Shown: positions 8,603-16,157 of the stretch, piece after piece
How the letters are laid out: each line of letters opens with the position of its first letter
Position numbering within the stretch: position 1 is the first letter of the stretch
Assembly (NCBI RefSeq): GCF_002553505.1
Contig: NZ_PDCP01000057.1
Coordinates: 1 to 37,104 of the forward strand
Direction: 5' to 3'
DNA: 37,104 nucleotides
DNA from: Mycolicibacterium agri
Lineage (GTDB): Bacteria; Actinomycetota; Actinomycetes; Mycobacteriales; Mycobacteriaceae
Notes under the pieces: model-generated
Seen by the model: only the letters and a program-made list of their open reading frames with translations
Databases searched by the model: none
Told to the model about the DNA's origin: nothing
Position numbers and translations under genes: made by a program

Positions 8603-8964
8603 TTCAGGCCTCCCCGACGCCACACGTAGGCGTAGGCCACGAACACCGTGGCCATGAACAACAACATTTCGACCAGTGCAAACACCCCCAGGCTGTCAAA
8701 CGCCACGGCCCATGGGTAGAGGAACACGATCTCGATGTCGAAGACGATGAACATCATCGCCGTCAGGTAGTACTTCATCGGGAACCGTTGGCCGGTGGCC
8801 TGGGGATTAGCCAGCTCGGGCAGGGGCTCGATGCCGCATTCGTAGGCCTCGAGCTTGGCCCGGTTGAAGCGCCTCGGCCCGCCCAGCAGTGCAGCGCCGA
8901 CCGAGAACACGGCAAATCCCGCGGCGATCGCGCCTAGTACCAGGATGGGTAGATACAGGTTCAT
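8593..8964 (-). CDS. nuoA: NADH-quinone oxidoreductase subunit A (NuoA)
   Basis: Small membrane subunit of complex I with three transmembrane helices. The 123-residue protein includes the loop signature EAYECGIEPLP and the segment IVFDIEIVFLYPWA, and ends AYAYVWRRGGLNWD. I chose the ATG at 8964 (MNLYLPILVLG), which matches the family N-terminus. An in-frame ATG 16 codons upstream would add a non-hydrophobic leader. First gene of the nuo operon, 166 bases downstream of the receiver-domain gene on the same strand. Confidence 0.95.
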   Translation of the reverse strand: MNLYLPILVLGAIAAGFAVFSVGAALLGGPRRFNRAKLEAYECGIEPLPELANPQATGQRFPMKYYLTAMMFIVFDIEIVFLYPWAVAFDSLGVFALVEMLLFMATVFVAYAYVWRRGGLNWD

Positions 8965-9012
8965 GCAGGTGTGACCGCTCCCTCGTGGGCTTTCCGATGT
9001 GAGCTGACCCAC

Positions 9013-9018
9013 AGCCTA
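9013..9018 (-). promoter_or_regulatory. Possible -10 element for nuoA
   Basis: TAGGCT on the minus strand fits the mycobacterial -10 pattern TANNNT and would start transcription about 40 bases upstream of the nuoA ATG. No convincing -35 element was found at standard spacing, so this is only a candidate. Confidence 0.3.
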
Positions 9019-9130
9019 GCGGTCTCGCAAATGCGCGCCACACAAGGGGTTAATATCAGTTCAGGTTGCGAACCGCTTAGTTGCGGCTGCCGCGAAGAAG
9101 CAACGGCTACAGCGGAATTGGGGCGCGCTG

Positions 9131-9532
9131 CTACTGCACGGGCGCGCGCAGCAGCGACACAACGGCCTCGCCCAAACGGATCGGATCGATCGGGTGCGGG
9201 ACCGCCGCCTCGGCGCGCGACCAGTTGGCCAGCCAGGCGTCGTCCGGGCGCCCGGTGAGCACCAGAATCGGTGGGCAGTCGTCGATCTCGTCCTTGAGCT
9301 GTTTGGCGATACCCATGCCGCCGAAGGGGGTGGCCTCGCCGTCGAGGATGGCCAAATCGAATCCGCCTTCAGCCATCAACTCGAGCACCATCGGAGCGGT
9401 GGCGACCTCCACGTAGGTCAGCTCCGGCAAATCCGGGTGCACGCGCTTGCCCAATGCCAGCTGGACCTGTTCGCGAGTCCGCGGGTTGTCGCTGTAGACG
9501 AGGATCCGCAGTGGCCGAGATGATTCGGGCAT
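9131..9532 (-). CDS. Orphan response-regulator receiver-like protein (Rv3143-like)
   Basis: 133 residues forming a single CheY-like receiver domain with no output domain. The core strands are visible as LRILVYSDN, FDLAILDG and PPILVLTG; the Asp of AILDG is the candidate phosphoacceptor. Two usual active-site features are altered: the acidic pair near the N-terminus reads SDN, and the invariant Lys before Pro is His (VPHPIDP). Phosphorylation may therefore be weak or absent. From memory, M. tuberculosis has a 133-residue receiver protein, Rv3143, in this position just before nuoA. That makes a role in controlling or assembling complex I worth considering, though no function is shown here. Confidence 0.8.
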   Translation of the reverse strand: MPESSRPLRILVYSDNPRTREQVQLALGKRVHPDLPELTYVEVATAPMVLELMAEGGFDLAILDGEATPFGGMGIAKQLKDEIDDCPPILVLTGRPDDAWLANWSRAEAAVPHPIDPIRLGEAVVSLLRAPVQ

Positions 9533-9554
9533 GGGGCGATGCTAAACCAACGCC

Positions 9555-10091
9555 CTAGGCGCCGGTGCGTCGGAACACCACGTCGGCCGTCACCGCGGTC
9601 TGGTCGCGGATCATGCCGGCCATGGTTCCGCCGACGCCGAAGTCGCTTCGGTTGACGTCGGCGCGGGTGGTGATCTGCACGCCGCCGTCGTCGAGAGCGG
9701 TCACCGTTGCGACCAGGGGCACCGTTGCCGTGGTGTCTTTGACGGTGAGATCGGCTCGCAGTTCGACGGTGTCGCCGCCCGTGGGTTCGGCGCCGGTGAC
9801 GACGACGGTGATATCGGGATACTTGTCGACGTCGAAGAAGTCGGCCGAACGAAGATGGTTGTCCCGCTTGCCGATTTTCGTGTCCAGCGACGCGACCTTG
9901 ATGTCGAGCCGCCCGGAAATCGTTCCTGCAGAGGTGATTTCGCCGCTACCGCTGAACTCCTTGAATCGGCCCTTCACCGGCATGAGTCCCCACAGCGACT
10001 TGGCGGTGAACGCGATGGTTGATCGCTCTGGCGCCAGCGTCCAGGTTCCGGTCGATGCGCTGTCGGAAAGGAGTTCTTGAAGTGTCGTCAT
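9555..10091 (-). CDS. YceI-family lipid-binding protein
   Basis: 178-residue YceI-like lipocalin-type beta-barrel. Family members bind isoprenoid or other long lipids. Family-like features include WTLAPERSTIAFTAKSLWG near the N-terminus, FFDVDKYPDITV, the LTVKD strand and VNRSDFGVGG near the end. There is no signal peptide, so the protein is probably cytoplasmic, unlike periplasmic YceI of E. coli. The ATG at 10091 overlaps the upstream NTF2-like gene as ATGA, so the two are translated together. Upstream in-frame starts run inside that gene. The ligand cannot be inferred. Confidence 0.85.
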   Translation of the reverse strand: MTTLQELLSDSASTGTWTLAPERSTIAFTAKSLWGLMPVKGRFKEFSGSGEITSAGTISGRLDIKVASLDTKIGKRDNHLRSADFFDVDKYPDITVVVTGAEPTGGDTVELRADLTVKDTTATVPLVATVTALDDGGVQITTRADVNRSDFGVGGTMAGMIRDQTAVTADVVFRRTGA

Positions 10092-10474
10092 AGCAGTGGC
10101 TCCAATTCTGCGGGATTGAAGTATTCGTCGATCCGATTGATCAGCCCGTTTTCGGCCACCTTGATCACGAGGCAGACGCGCATCGAGATCGATCCGCCCT
10201 TGCGGCTGGTGGCGTGCAGGAGGTGTTGTTGGACAAAGCCGCCGTCGAAGATCTGCCGGTCGAGGATTTCGTAGCGGCGTTCGGTCGTGGTCCTCATGAA
10301 CCAGTTGATGACCTGCAGCGCGCGTTGCTTGTCCTGGTCTTCCGGTTCGGCGGACTTCCACACGGTGACGCTGTCGTCCCAGAGCGAAGCGACGGTGGCT
10401 CCGTCGCCGTCCTCGATCGCGGCAAACAGCCGCTCGGCGACGCCGGCGACGACGTCGGGCGCAACTTGGGCCAT
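10088..10474 (-). CDS. NTF2-like (SnoaL-type) protein
   Basis: 128 residues with the NTF2-like cone fold pattern: an N-terminal helix followed by AIEDGDGATVASLWDDSVTVW, then a curved sheet ending VIKVAENGLINRIDEYFNPAEL. Such proteins are small isomerases, hydrolases or ligand carriers. The ATG at 10474 has a good GAGAGGAAG ribosome-binding site; another ATG six codons upstream lacks one. First gene of a two-gene unit with the YceI protein, transcribed away from the methyltransferase at 10535 across a shared 20-base palindrome. Confidence 0.8.
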   Translation of the reverse strand: MAQVAPDVVAGVAERLFAAIEDGDGATVASLWDDSVTVWKSAEPEDQDKQRALQVINWFMRTTTERRYEILDRQIFDGGFVQQHLLHATSRKGGSISMRVCLVIKVAENGLINRIDEYFNPAELEPLL

Positions 10475-10499
10475 GGCTTCCTCTCGTCCCACCTAGTTG

Positions 10500-10519
10500 A
10501 CCTCAACTTCAGTTGAGGT
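10500..10519. promoter_or_regulatory. Perfect 20-bp palindrome in a divergent promoter (SoxR/MerR-like)
   Basis: ACCTCAACTTCAGTTGAGGT is a perfect inverted repeat with 9-base arms and a 2-base centre. The outer CCTCAA/TTGAGG half-sites are those of the SoxR box. On the plus strand TTGACC (10497-10502) overlaps the left arm as a -35 element, with a possible -10 just after the right arm, which is how MerR-family operators are placed. It lies between the NTF2-like/YceI pair and the methyltransferase, so it may control both. No regulator of that family is encoded nearby. Confidence 0.7.
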
Positions 10520-10534
10520 ACAACACTGGATTTC

Positions 10535-11164
10535 ATGGATACGACACCCGCGATCGACCGCTTCGAAGAGCTCTACCGCACCAGCACCCCGCCGTGGGTC
10601 ATCGGCGAGCCCCAGCCCGCGATCATCCAGTTGGAGCGCGACGGCCTGATCTCCGGCAGGGTCCTCGATGTCGGATGCGGGACCGGGGAGCACACGATCC
10701 TGCTCAGCCGTCTCGGCTACGACGTGCTGGGCGTCGACTTCGCGCCGGAGGCCGTTGAGCAGGCCCGCCGCAACGCCGAGGCCAAGGGCGTGCAGGCGCG
10801 CTTCGCGGTCGCCGACGCGACGAACCTGGGCGACAACCCGCAATACGACACCATCGTCGACAGCGCGTTGTTCCACATCTTCGACGACACCGACCGGCCC
10901 AGATACGTCGCCAGCCTGCACAATGCGTGCCGGCCCGGCGGCGTCGTGTACGTGCTCGCGCTGTCCACGGCCGGCCGCGGACTCGGGCCCGAGGTCAGCG
11001 AGGAGACCATCCGCGGGGCCTTCGGCGACGGCTGGCGGCTGGAGGCGCTGGACACCACGACCTACCGCGGTGTGGTCACCGAACTGCACGCCGAGCAGCT
11101 CGAGGAGCCGGTCGGCACCCGGGTCGACGAGCCGGCGTGGCTGGCTCGGGTCAGGCGGCTGTGA
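10535..11164 (+). CDS. Class I SAM-dependent methyltransferase
   Basis: 209-residue protein with the Rossmann SAM-binding motif I VLDVGCGTGEHTI near residue 45, the acidic ribose-binding strand GVDFAPEAVEQAR near residue 67, and motifs ADATNL and YDTIVDSALFHIF further on. The shape fits small-molecule methyltransferases of the UbiE/TehB-like kind; the substrate is unknown. The ATG lies about 15 bases after the shared palindrome's right arm, so the message may be nearly leaderless. It ends two bases before the convergent stop of the Vgb-like gene. Confidence 0.85.
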   Translation: MDTTPAIDRFEELYRTSTPPWVIGEPQPAIIQLERDGLISGRVLDVGCGTGEHTILLSRLGYDVLGVDFAPEAVEQARRNAEAKGVQARFAVADATNLGDNPQYDTIVDSALFHIFDDTDRPRYVASLHNACRPGGVVYVLALSTAGRGLGPEVSEETIRGAFGDGWRLEALDTTTYRGVVTELHAEQLEEPVGTRVDEPAWLARVRRL

Positions 11165-11166
11165 CG

Positions 11167-12051
11167 TCAGGCCGATTCGTCGGGCAACAGCCGAATCACC
11201 GAGCCGCTCTCCATCGCAACCCATACCGCCCCCGCGTCGTCGACCGCGATGCCGTGTGGTTCTGCGACTGAGGCTGGCAGGTCGAATTCGGTGATTTCGC
11301 CGGACGGAGTGATTCGGCCGACGCGGTTGGTCGCCCACTCCGTGAACCAACAGACGCCGGTCGACGTCGACGCGATGGCGTGCGGTTTCGCCGCGCGGTC
11401 CGGCAGTGGGAACTCCGAGATCGCACCGTCGCCGGCCATGCGGCCGATCTGGCCGGATCCGATCTCGACGAACCAGATTGCATCACGAGTGCCGGTGATG
11501 CCGACGGGCATGGCGTCGCTGGTCGGCAGCGGGTGCACCGAAATCGTGCCGCTGGTCGTCATTCGAGCCAGCGCGTTGGCGCGGTTGAGCGTCAGCCACA
11601 GCGCGCCATCGGGGCCGTTGGCGATGAACGACGGATAGGCGTCGGCGCAGGGCATCGAGAATCTGGTGATCTCACCCGTCGCGCTGATGCGCCCGACACG
11701 GTTCGTGCCCATTTCGGTGAACCACATTGCGGCGTCGGGCCCTTCGCACAGCCCGAAGGGCGCGCTGTGCGTTTTGAGTTCGAAGTCCGTCACGGCCCCT
11801 TCGGCGGTGATGCGGCCGAGACGGCCGTCCCCGCTTCTGGTGAACCACATTGAGCCGTCTGCGCCACGCGCGACGACTGATGGCCTGCACGTGGGTGGAC
11901 CGACGGCATAGCGGCGGAACCCATGATCGGGGGTCAGCACCGCGACCTCACCGGTATGGATGAGCGTCACCCAGACCGCCCCGTCGTCGGTGGCCGTGAT
12001 CCCGTAGGGGGCTCCGTCGTCGATGTCGAACTGCTGGAACGTCGGGGTCAC
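11167..12051 (-). CDS. Virginiamycin B lyase-like seven-bladed beta-propeller
   Basis: 294 residues made of repeated blades of the type DGxxWFTExxxNRVGRIxxxGxIxEFxLP, typical of the Vgb/streptogramin lyase family. Vgb linearises streptogramin B by opening its ester bond through elimination. From memory the Vgb active site uses Tyr18, His228, Glu268, His270 and Glu284. Here Y16, H224, E264, H266 and E281 fall at matching places, so the site looks intact. No signal peptide is visible. The GTG start overlaps the DUF6285-like gene as GTGA; it is the last gene of the nine-gene operon. True substrate could be a different ester or lactone. Confidence 0.8.
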   Translation of the reverse strand: MTPTFQQFDIDDGAPYGITATDDGAVWVTLIHTGEVAVLTPDHGFRRYAVGPPTCRPSVVARGADGSMWFTRSGDGRLGRITAEGAVTDFELKTHSAPFGLCEGPDAAMWFTEMGTNRVGRISATGEITRFSMPCADAYPSFIANGPDGALWLTLNRANALARMTTSGTISVHPLPTSDAMPVGITGTRDAIWFVEIGSGQIGRMAGDGAISEFPLPDRAAKPHAIASTSTGVCWFTEWATNRVGRITPSGEITEFDLPASVAEPHGIAVDDAGAVWVAMESGSVIRLLPDESA

Positions 12052-12398
12052 GTGGCCTCGTCGTAGCCGGGGTGGTTGACAGCGAGGCGGTACCGCACCA
12101 GGTTCTTTAGGCAGGCCAGCAACTCGTCGGCCCTGTCGTCGAGGTCACCGGCGCGGATCGCTGCCGCAAGCTGGCTCTCGTCCGGATGGCCCAGTAGGTC
12201 CGGCGCCGGTCGGTCGTCGCGCAGTTCCCGCTCGACGGTGCGCAGAACGTTCACCGCGACGCGGGCGTGAAACGCGGTCTGGGCCGCGTCGGCGGGGTGT
12301 CCGTCGGGCCGCAGCGCCGAGCGCACGTCGTTGTCGAGGAAGTCGGCGACCGCCGCGACGAGTTCGGCCGCGGTGGGCCGCCCGTACAGCCCGCTCAT
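12048..12398 (-). CDS. DUF6285-like small protein (LvaB-like candidate)
   Basis: 116-residue helical protein with the pattern TAAELVAAVADFLDNDVR, then FHARVAVNVLRTVERELRD, then a C-terminal RYRLAVNHPGYDE. This fits the DUF6285 family, which commonly sits beside APH-fold kinases and acyl-CoA dehydrogenases. In the Pseudomonas putida levulinate pathway the small protein LvaB assists the kinase LvaA; the same pairing is suggested here but not proven. The ATG at 12398 overlaps the kinase stop as ATGA. Longer upstream starts would lie inside the kinase gene. Confidence 0.78.
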   Translation of the reverse strand: MSGLYGRPTAAELVAAVADFLDNDVRSALRPDGHPADAAQTAFHARVAVNVLRTVERELRDDRPAPDLLGHPDESQLAAAIRAGDLDDRADELLACLKNLVRYRLAVNHPGYDEAT

Positions 12399-13354
12399 AT
12401 CGGACCTCCTTCCAGCAGGTCGAGCACGTCCCATTCGGTTTCGCTGACGCGCCGCCCGATCGCGGCCAATTCGACCGACGGCGTCTGCCCGGACAGGTGC
12501 CGTTCGGCCTGGAATCGGCAGATCACACCCCAGCGCAGGGTGGCCACCGTCAGCCACCAGCGGAACACGTCGCGGTCGACGGCGGTGCCCGCGGCCTCTT
12601 CATAGGCCGACAAGAAGCTTTCGATGCTGCCGAGACCGCCTGCGCCCAGCGCTACGGGCGCGCCGAATCGCCAAGCGCGGATGCAGAACCAGGCGAGGTC
12701 CTCGTAGATCTCGCCGATGTGGACGAGTTCCCAGTCGAGGACGGCGGCCAAGCCGGTGTCGTCGACGATCAGATTGCCCATGCGGAAGTCGCCGTGCACC
12801 AGCCGCGGCGCCGTGGCGGGCGGACGGTTGGCGGCCAGCCAGCGAAACGCCCACTCGAAGGTCGCTGTGGTGTCGCCCATCTCGTCGAGACGGTCGCGCC
12901 ATTCGCTGAGCTGATCGGCGGGGGCCAGGCCGATGCCGGACGGGTCGGCACGGTGAATCGCGGCGAGCGTCTGAGCGCACTGCCGGAGCAGCCGCTGGCG
13001 ACCGTCGTCGTCGAGGGCGCGCGCAATCCTCCTGACGATCGTCTCGCCGGGGATCCGGTTGCAGATCAGATACGGATTACCCAGCGCCGCAGGACAGTTG
13101 GAGGCGGTGATGATGTGCGGGACGGGGGCTCCTGCCGCCGCGGCGCGCTGCTGCACCGCGGCCTCGAGTTCCATGCCGGCGTGCACGTCGTCGGGCGGTC
13201 CTGTGCGCAGGATCAACTCGTGGCGACTGCCATCGGAACCGACGGCGTCGAACGCCCACGTCGTGCGGCTGGCGCCGCCGGTCAACGCGGACAGGTTCTC
13301 GACGGTGACGTCGCCGATGACCGGTCGAAGGACCTCCGCCAGAGCGTCTTTCAC
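12395..13354 (-). CDS. APH-fold phosphotransferase (LvaA/ACAD11-kinase-like)
   Basis: 319-residue kinase of the aminoglycoside-phosphotransferase fold. The catalytic loop is HGDFRMGN (H187, D189, N194), with metal-binding D207 in VLDWE. The N-terminal lobe runs from LTGGASRTTWAF. Such proteins next to acyl-CoA dehydrogenases phosphorylate the hydroxyl of 4-hydroxyacyl-CoA, as in LvaA and the kinase half of animal ACAD10/11. Antibiotic phosphorylation is less likely given the neighbours. The GTG at 13354 overlaps the dehydrogenase stop as GTGA, and the stop overlaps the DUF6285-like gene. In-frame starts further upstream lie inside the dehydrogenase gene. Confidence 0.85.
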   Translation of the reverse strand: MKDALAEVLRPVIGDVTVENLSALTGGASRTTWAFDAVGSDGSRHELILRTGPPDDVHAGMELEAAVQQRAAAAGAPVPHIITASNCPAALGNPYLICNRIPGETIVRRIARALDDDGRQRLLRQCAQTLAAIHRADPSGIGLAPADQLSEWRDRLDEMGDTTATFEWAFRWLAANRPPATAPRLVHGDFRMGNLIVDDTGLAAVLDWELVHIGEIYEDLAWFCIRAWRFGAPVALGAGGLGSIESFLSAYEEAAGTAVDRDVFRWWLTVATLRWGVICRFQAERHLSGQTPSVELAAIGRRVSETEWDVLDLLEGGPI

Positions 13355-14589
13355 TTGCGGCCGAAACCGAACAGGCGCTGCGCCACCCGGCGGATCTGAA
13401 TCTCCTCGGCGCCTTCGGTGATTCGGTATCGGCGGTGGTGACGATAGATGTGTTCGAACGGTTGGTGGCGGCTGTATCCGACGCCGCCGAACACCTGCAT
13501 CGCCCGGTCGGCGGCCTCGCACACCAGTCGGTTGGCGCGGTAGTTGGCCATCGACACCTTGTCGGACACCTCCATGTGGTGGTTGCGGTCCAATTCTGTC
13601 GCCGCGTAGCGCACCAGCAGGCGCACCATCTGGGCTTCGGTGTGCAACTCCACCAGCGGCCACTGCACGGCCTGGTTCACCGCCAGCGGCTTGCCGAAGA
13701 CCTGACGCTGGCCCGCGTATTCGACGGCACGGTCGATGCAGTACTGTGCGGCGCCGAGGCTACTGGCCGCCTGCCGAATCCTGTTCTCGTGCAGGAAGGT
13801 CTGACCGACCTCGAGGCCGCGCTCGACCTCGCCGAGCACGGCATCGCCGGGCACGCGGACATCCTTGAGTTCGACCTCGCCGTGGTCGGTGGGCATGTTG
13901 AAGGTCCACCAGTAGTAGGGCACCGTGAAACCCGGCGCATCCGTCGGGACGAGAAACGCGGTGATGCCGCGGGCCTGGCCGGGCTCTCCCGACGTGCGCG
14001 CGAACACCAGATCGTGCGTCGCGCGGTGCACTCCGGTGTTGAATCGCTTGGCGCCGTTTATGATCCAGACATCGCCGTCGGACACCGCACGGGTCTCCAG
14101 CCAGGTGGCGTCGGAGCCGTGGTTGGGTTCGGTCAACCCGAACGCCATCGACCGCTCACCGGTGATCAGTGCCTCGATCCACTCCTGCTTCTGCGCGTCG
14201 GTGCCGAACCGGTCCATCATGATGACCTGCGGAAAGTTGCCGACGATCGACGACTCGTCCTGCAGGTCGTTGTGCAGCCCAAGGCCTTTGTGCGCCAGAT
14301 GCTCGCGGATCACCGCCATGTCGAGGTTGGTGCCGTCACGGCCCCCGAAGCGCGAGGGCAGGCCGTAGCGCAGCCAGCCCGCCTTGTCGGCGCGTCTGCG
14401 CATCTCGCCGAGCAGATCCTCCCATTCCCGCCGCGGGATGCCGCCGTTGTCCCAGTCGGTGCGGGCGTGCTCGCGCCGCTGGTCGAAGTACTGGATGTGC
14501 TCGCGCTCCAACGGCTTGATCTCGGCCTCGATGAACGCGTCCATCTCGGCGAGCAGGCCCGGAAGATGATCGGGCAGAGCGAAATCCAC
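13351..14589 (-). CDS. Acyl-CoA dehydrogenase (LvaC/ACAD11-like candidate)
   Basis: 412-residue FAD-dependent acyl-CoA dehydrogenase. Visible family features are the AFGLTEPNHGSDATWLETRA FAD/substrate loop near residue 150, the VFGKPLAVNQAVQW helix, the QVFGGVGYSRHQPFEHIYRHHR segment and the C-terminal ITEGAEEIQ. In the last, E392 aligns with the catalytic base of medium-chain dehydrogenase. It is followed with overlap by an APH-fold kinase and a DUF6285-like protein, the LvaC/LvaA/LvaB set. A role in removing a phosphorylated 4-hydroxyl group from acyl-CoA is therefore plausible. Ordinary beta-oxidation remains an alternative. Confidence 0.88.
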   Translation of the reverse strand: MDFALPDHLPGLLAEMDAFIEAEIKPLEREHIQYFDQRREHARTDWDNGGIPRREWEDLLGEMRRRADKAGWLRYGLPSRFGGRDGTNLDMAVIREHLAHKGLGLHNDLQDESSIVGNFPQVIMMDRFGTDAQKQEWIEALITGERSMAFGLTEPNHGSDATWLETRAVSDGDVWIINGAKRFNTGVHRATHDLVFARTSGEPGQARGITAFLVPTDAPGFTVPYYWWTFNMPTDHGEVELKDVRVPGDAVLGEVERGLEVGQTFLHENRIRQAASSLGAAQYCIDRAVEYAGQRQVFGKPLAVNQAVQWPLVELHTEAQMVRLLVRYAATELDRNHHMEVSDKVSMANYRANRLVCEAADRAMQVFGGVGYSRHQPFEHIYRHHRRYRITEGAEEIQIRRVAQRLFGFGRK

Positions 14590-14633
14590 AATGGTCTCCT
14601 TCTGTAGTGCCAGGGCGGCATCGTGCTCAGTGG

Positions 14634-15245
14634 TCAGTAGCCGTACAGCGTCTTCTTCCAGATCGTCGACAGCGTCGCGATGGCGTCCTGGTCGCTGATC
14701 TCCAACCCGAGTCCGGAGCGGCCGACGAACACGCTGGTGAAGTTCTCGAACAGCAGCGCGATGGCTGCGGCCGTGTGGTCGGGGTTGAGGTCGGTGCCGT
14801 ATCCCTGCTGCTGCGCCTGCCGCACGGATGCGGCGACGATGTCCATTCCGAACCGGCGGAACTGGTTCTGCACATCGGCGAAACGTCGTTGCGTGGCGGC
14901 CAATTGCGCCACGGCGATCATGATCCCGATGTTCTGCTTGAACATGTTCCAGTAGCCGGTGACCACCGTGGTGAAGAACGCGCTGTCGTCGGGCGAGTCG
15001 GGCAGGCGCAGTGCCAAACCCGACGGGGTCACGATGTCGCGCAGGAAGGACTCCGCCAGCGCGGCGAGCAGGTCCTCCTTGTCGGAGTAGTAGCGGTAGA
15101 ACACGGCAGGCGACTTACCCGCGGCCGAGGTGATGTCGGCCAGCGTCGTTCCGTGAAACCCGCGCTCCGCGAACAACTTCCTGGCCGCCTGCTCGATCGC
15201 CTGGCGGGTCTGACGGCCCTTGGGTGTCAGCGCCTGCGCGACCAC
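14634..15245 (-). CDS. TetR-family transcriptional regulator
   Basis: 203 residues. The N-terminal helix-turn-helix is clear: RQAIEQAARKLFAERGFHGTTLADITSAAGKSPAVFYRYYSDKEDLL style residues 14-62. The helical C-terminal ligand domain is less conserved. The GTG start at 15245 lies three bases after the HMG-CoA-lyase-like stop, and the acyl-CoA dehydrogenase starts 44 bases downstream. The regulator is thus embedded within the operon it probably controls. The best operator candidate is the palindrome at 19706-19729 at the head of the operon. The inducer is probably a CoA ester from the pathway, which is inference. Confidence 0.9.
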   Translation of the reverse strand: MVAQALTPKGRQTRQAIEQAARKLFAERGFHGTTLADITSAAGKSPAVFYRYYSDKEDLLAALAESFLRDIVTPSGLALRLPDSPDDSAFFTTVVTGYWNMFKQNIGIMIAVAQLAATQRRFADVQNQFRRFGMDIVAASVRQAQQQGYGTDLNPDHTAAAIALLFENFTSVFVGRSGLGLEISDQDAIATLSTIWKKTLYGY

Positions 15246-15248
15246 GAG

Positions 15249-16157
15249 CTACTCGCCGGAGGGGCGGTCGCCGGCCCGGAGCAACGCACTGGGCAGCCCG
15301 TGGCCGACGGCCGTCTGGGCAACTTTGGCCGCCTCGATCGCGGCCTGCAGATCGACATCGACGTGAACTCCGCTGTCGCGCAGCAGATACACCAGATCTT
15401 CGGTCGCGATGTTGCCGCTGGCGCCGGGTGCGAACGGGCAGCCACCGAGGCCGCCGACCGAGGCGTCGAGGCGGGTGATGCCCGAGCAGACGGCGGCGTA
15501 CGCACTTGCCAGTCCCGCGCCGCGGGTGTTGTGGAAATGCGCACCGAGCGGGATGTCGCCGATCAGCGGCCGGACGGCGGCGACGAGGTCGCTGACCCGC
15601 CGCGGTGTCGTGGTGCCGATGGTGTCGGCGATCGCCAACCGGTCAACGTCGTTGTCGCAGGCGGCCTTCACGACGTCGAGCACCCGGTGCTGCGGCGTCG
15701 GGCCGTCGAACGGGCAGTCCCATGCGGTTGCGACGATCACCTCGACGGTGGCCCCGCTGTCGTGTGCGATCGCGGTGATCTCGGGGATCTGCGCGACGGC
15801 TTCGGCGGTGGACCGGCCGACGTTGGCGCGGCTGTGCCCGGCGGCCGCCGAGACCACGTACTCGATGGAGTGCAGTCCTGCGGCGATCGCGCGCTTGGCA
15901 CCGTTGGGGCTGGCGACCAACGCACAGAACTCCACACCGTCGAAATTGGCCAGTTCTGTGGCCAATTCCGCGGCGTCGGCGAGTGCGGGCACCTTGGATG
16001 GCGACACGAACGCGGTGGCCTCGACCTCCTTGACGCCCGTCGCGACGATGGCCTCGAGCATCTTCATCTTGGCCGAAAGCGGGACCGGCGCTTCGATCTG
16101 CAGTCCGTCGCGCATCGCGACCTCGCGGATGTCGACGTGTGCCGGTAGCTCGGTCAT
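15249..16157 (-). CDS. Hydroxymethylglutaryl-CoA lyase-like TIM-barrel enzyme
   Basis: 302-residue member of the HMGL/DRE-TIM family. It has the N-terminal REVAMRDGLQIE, with the metal-binding Asp, the metal-binding GAHFHNTRG (two His), and the catalytic-cysteine loop GGLGGCPFAPGASGN. It should cleave a 3-hydroxy-3-methylglutaryl-CoA-like thioester by a retro-aldol or Claisen reaction. The ATG at 16157 overlaps the CoA-transferase stop as ATGA, indicating coupled activation and cleavage of the same acid. The exact substrate is unknown; related lyases act on longer 3-hydroxyacyl-CoAs. Confidence 0.88.
   Translation of the reverse strand: MTELPAHVDIREVAMRDGLQIEAPVPLSAKMKMLEAIVATGVKEVEATAFVSPSKVPALADAAELATELANFDGVEFCALVASPNGAKRAIAAGLHSIEYVVSAAAGHSRANVGRSTAEAVAQIPEITAIAHDSGATVEVIVATAWDCPFDGPTPQHRVLDVVKAACDNDVDRLAIADTIGTTTPRRVSDLVAAVRPLIGDIPLGAHFHNTRGAGLASAYAAVCSGITRLDASVGGLGGCPFAPGASGNIATEDLVYLLRDSGVHVDVDLQAAIEAAKVAQTAVGHGLPSALLRAGDRPSGE

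Noticed and set aside
8048..8623. NuoB starting at the ATG at 8623
   Set aside because: Adds seven unconserved residues; the TTG at 8602 gives the conserved GLEEKLP start and 184 residues.
12395..13354. Aminoglycoside resistance gene
   Set aside because: The fold is APH-like, but coupling to an acyl-CoA dehydrogenase and a DUF6285-like protein fits acyl-CoA metabolism better.
12497..13399. 300-residue plus-strand frame opposite the APH-fold kinase
   Set aside because: Composition and lack of motifs mark it as antisense shadow of the kinase gene.
14607..16148. 513-residue plus-strand frame opposite the TetR and lyase-like genes
   Set aside because: Spans two confidently identified genes on the other strand and resembles no protein family.
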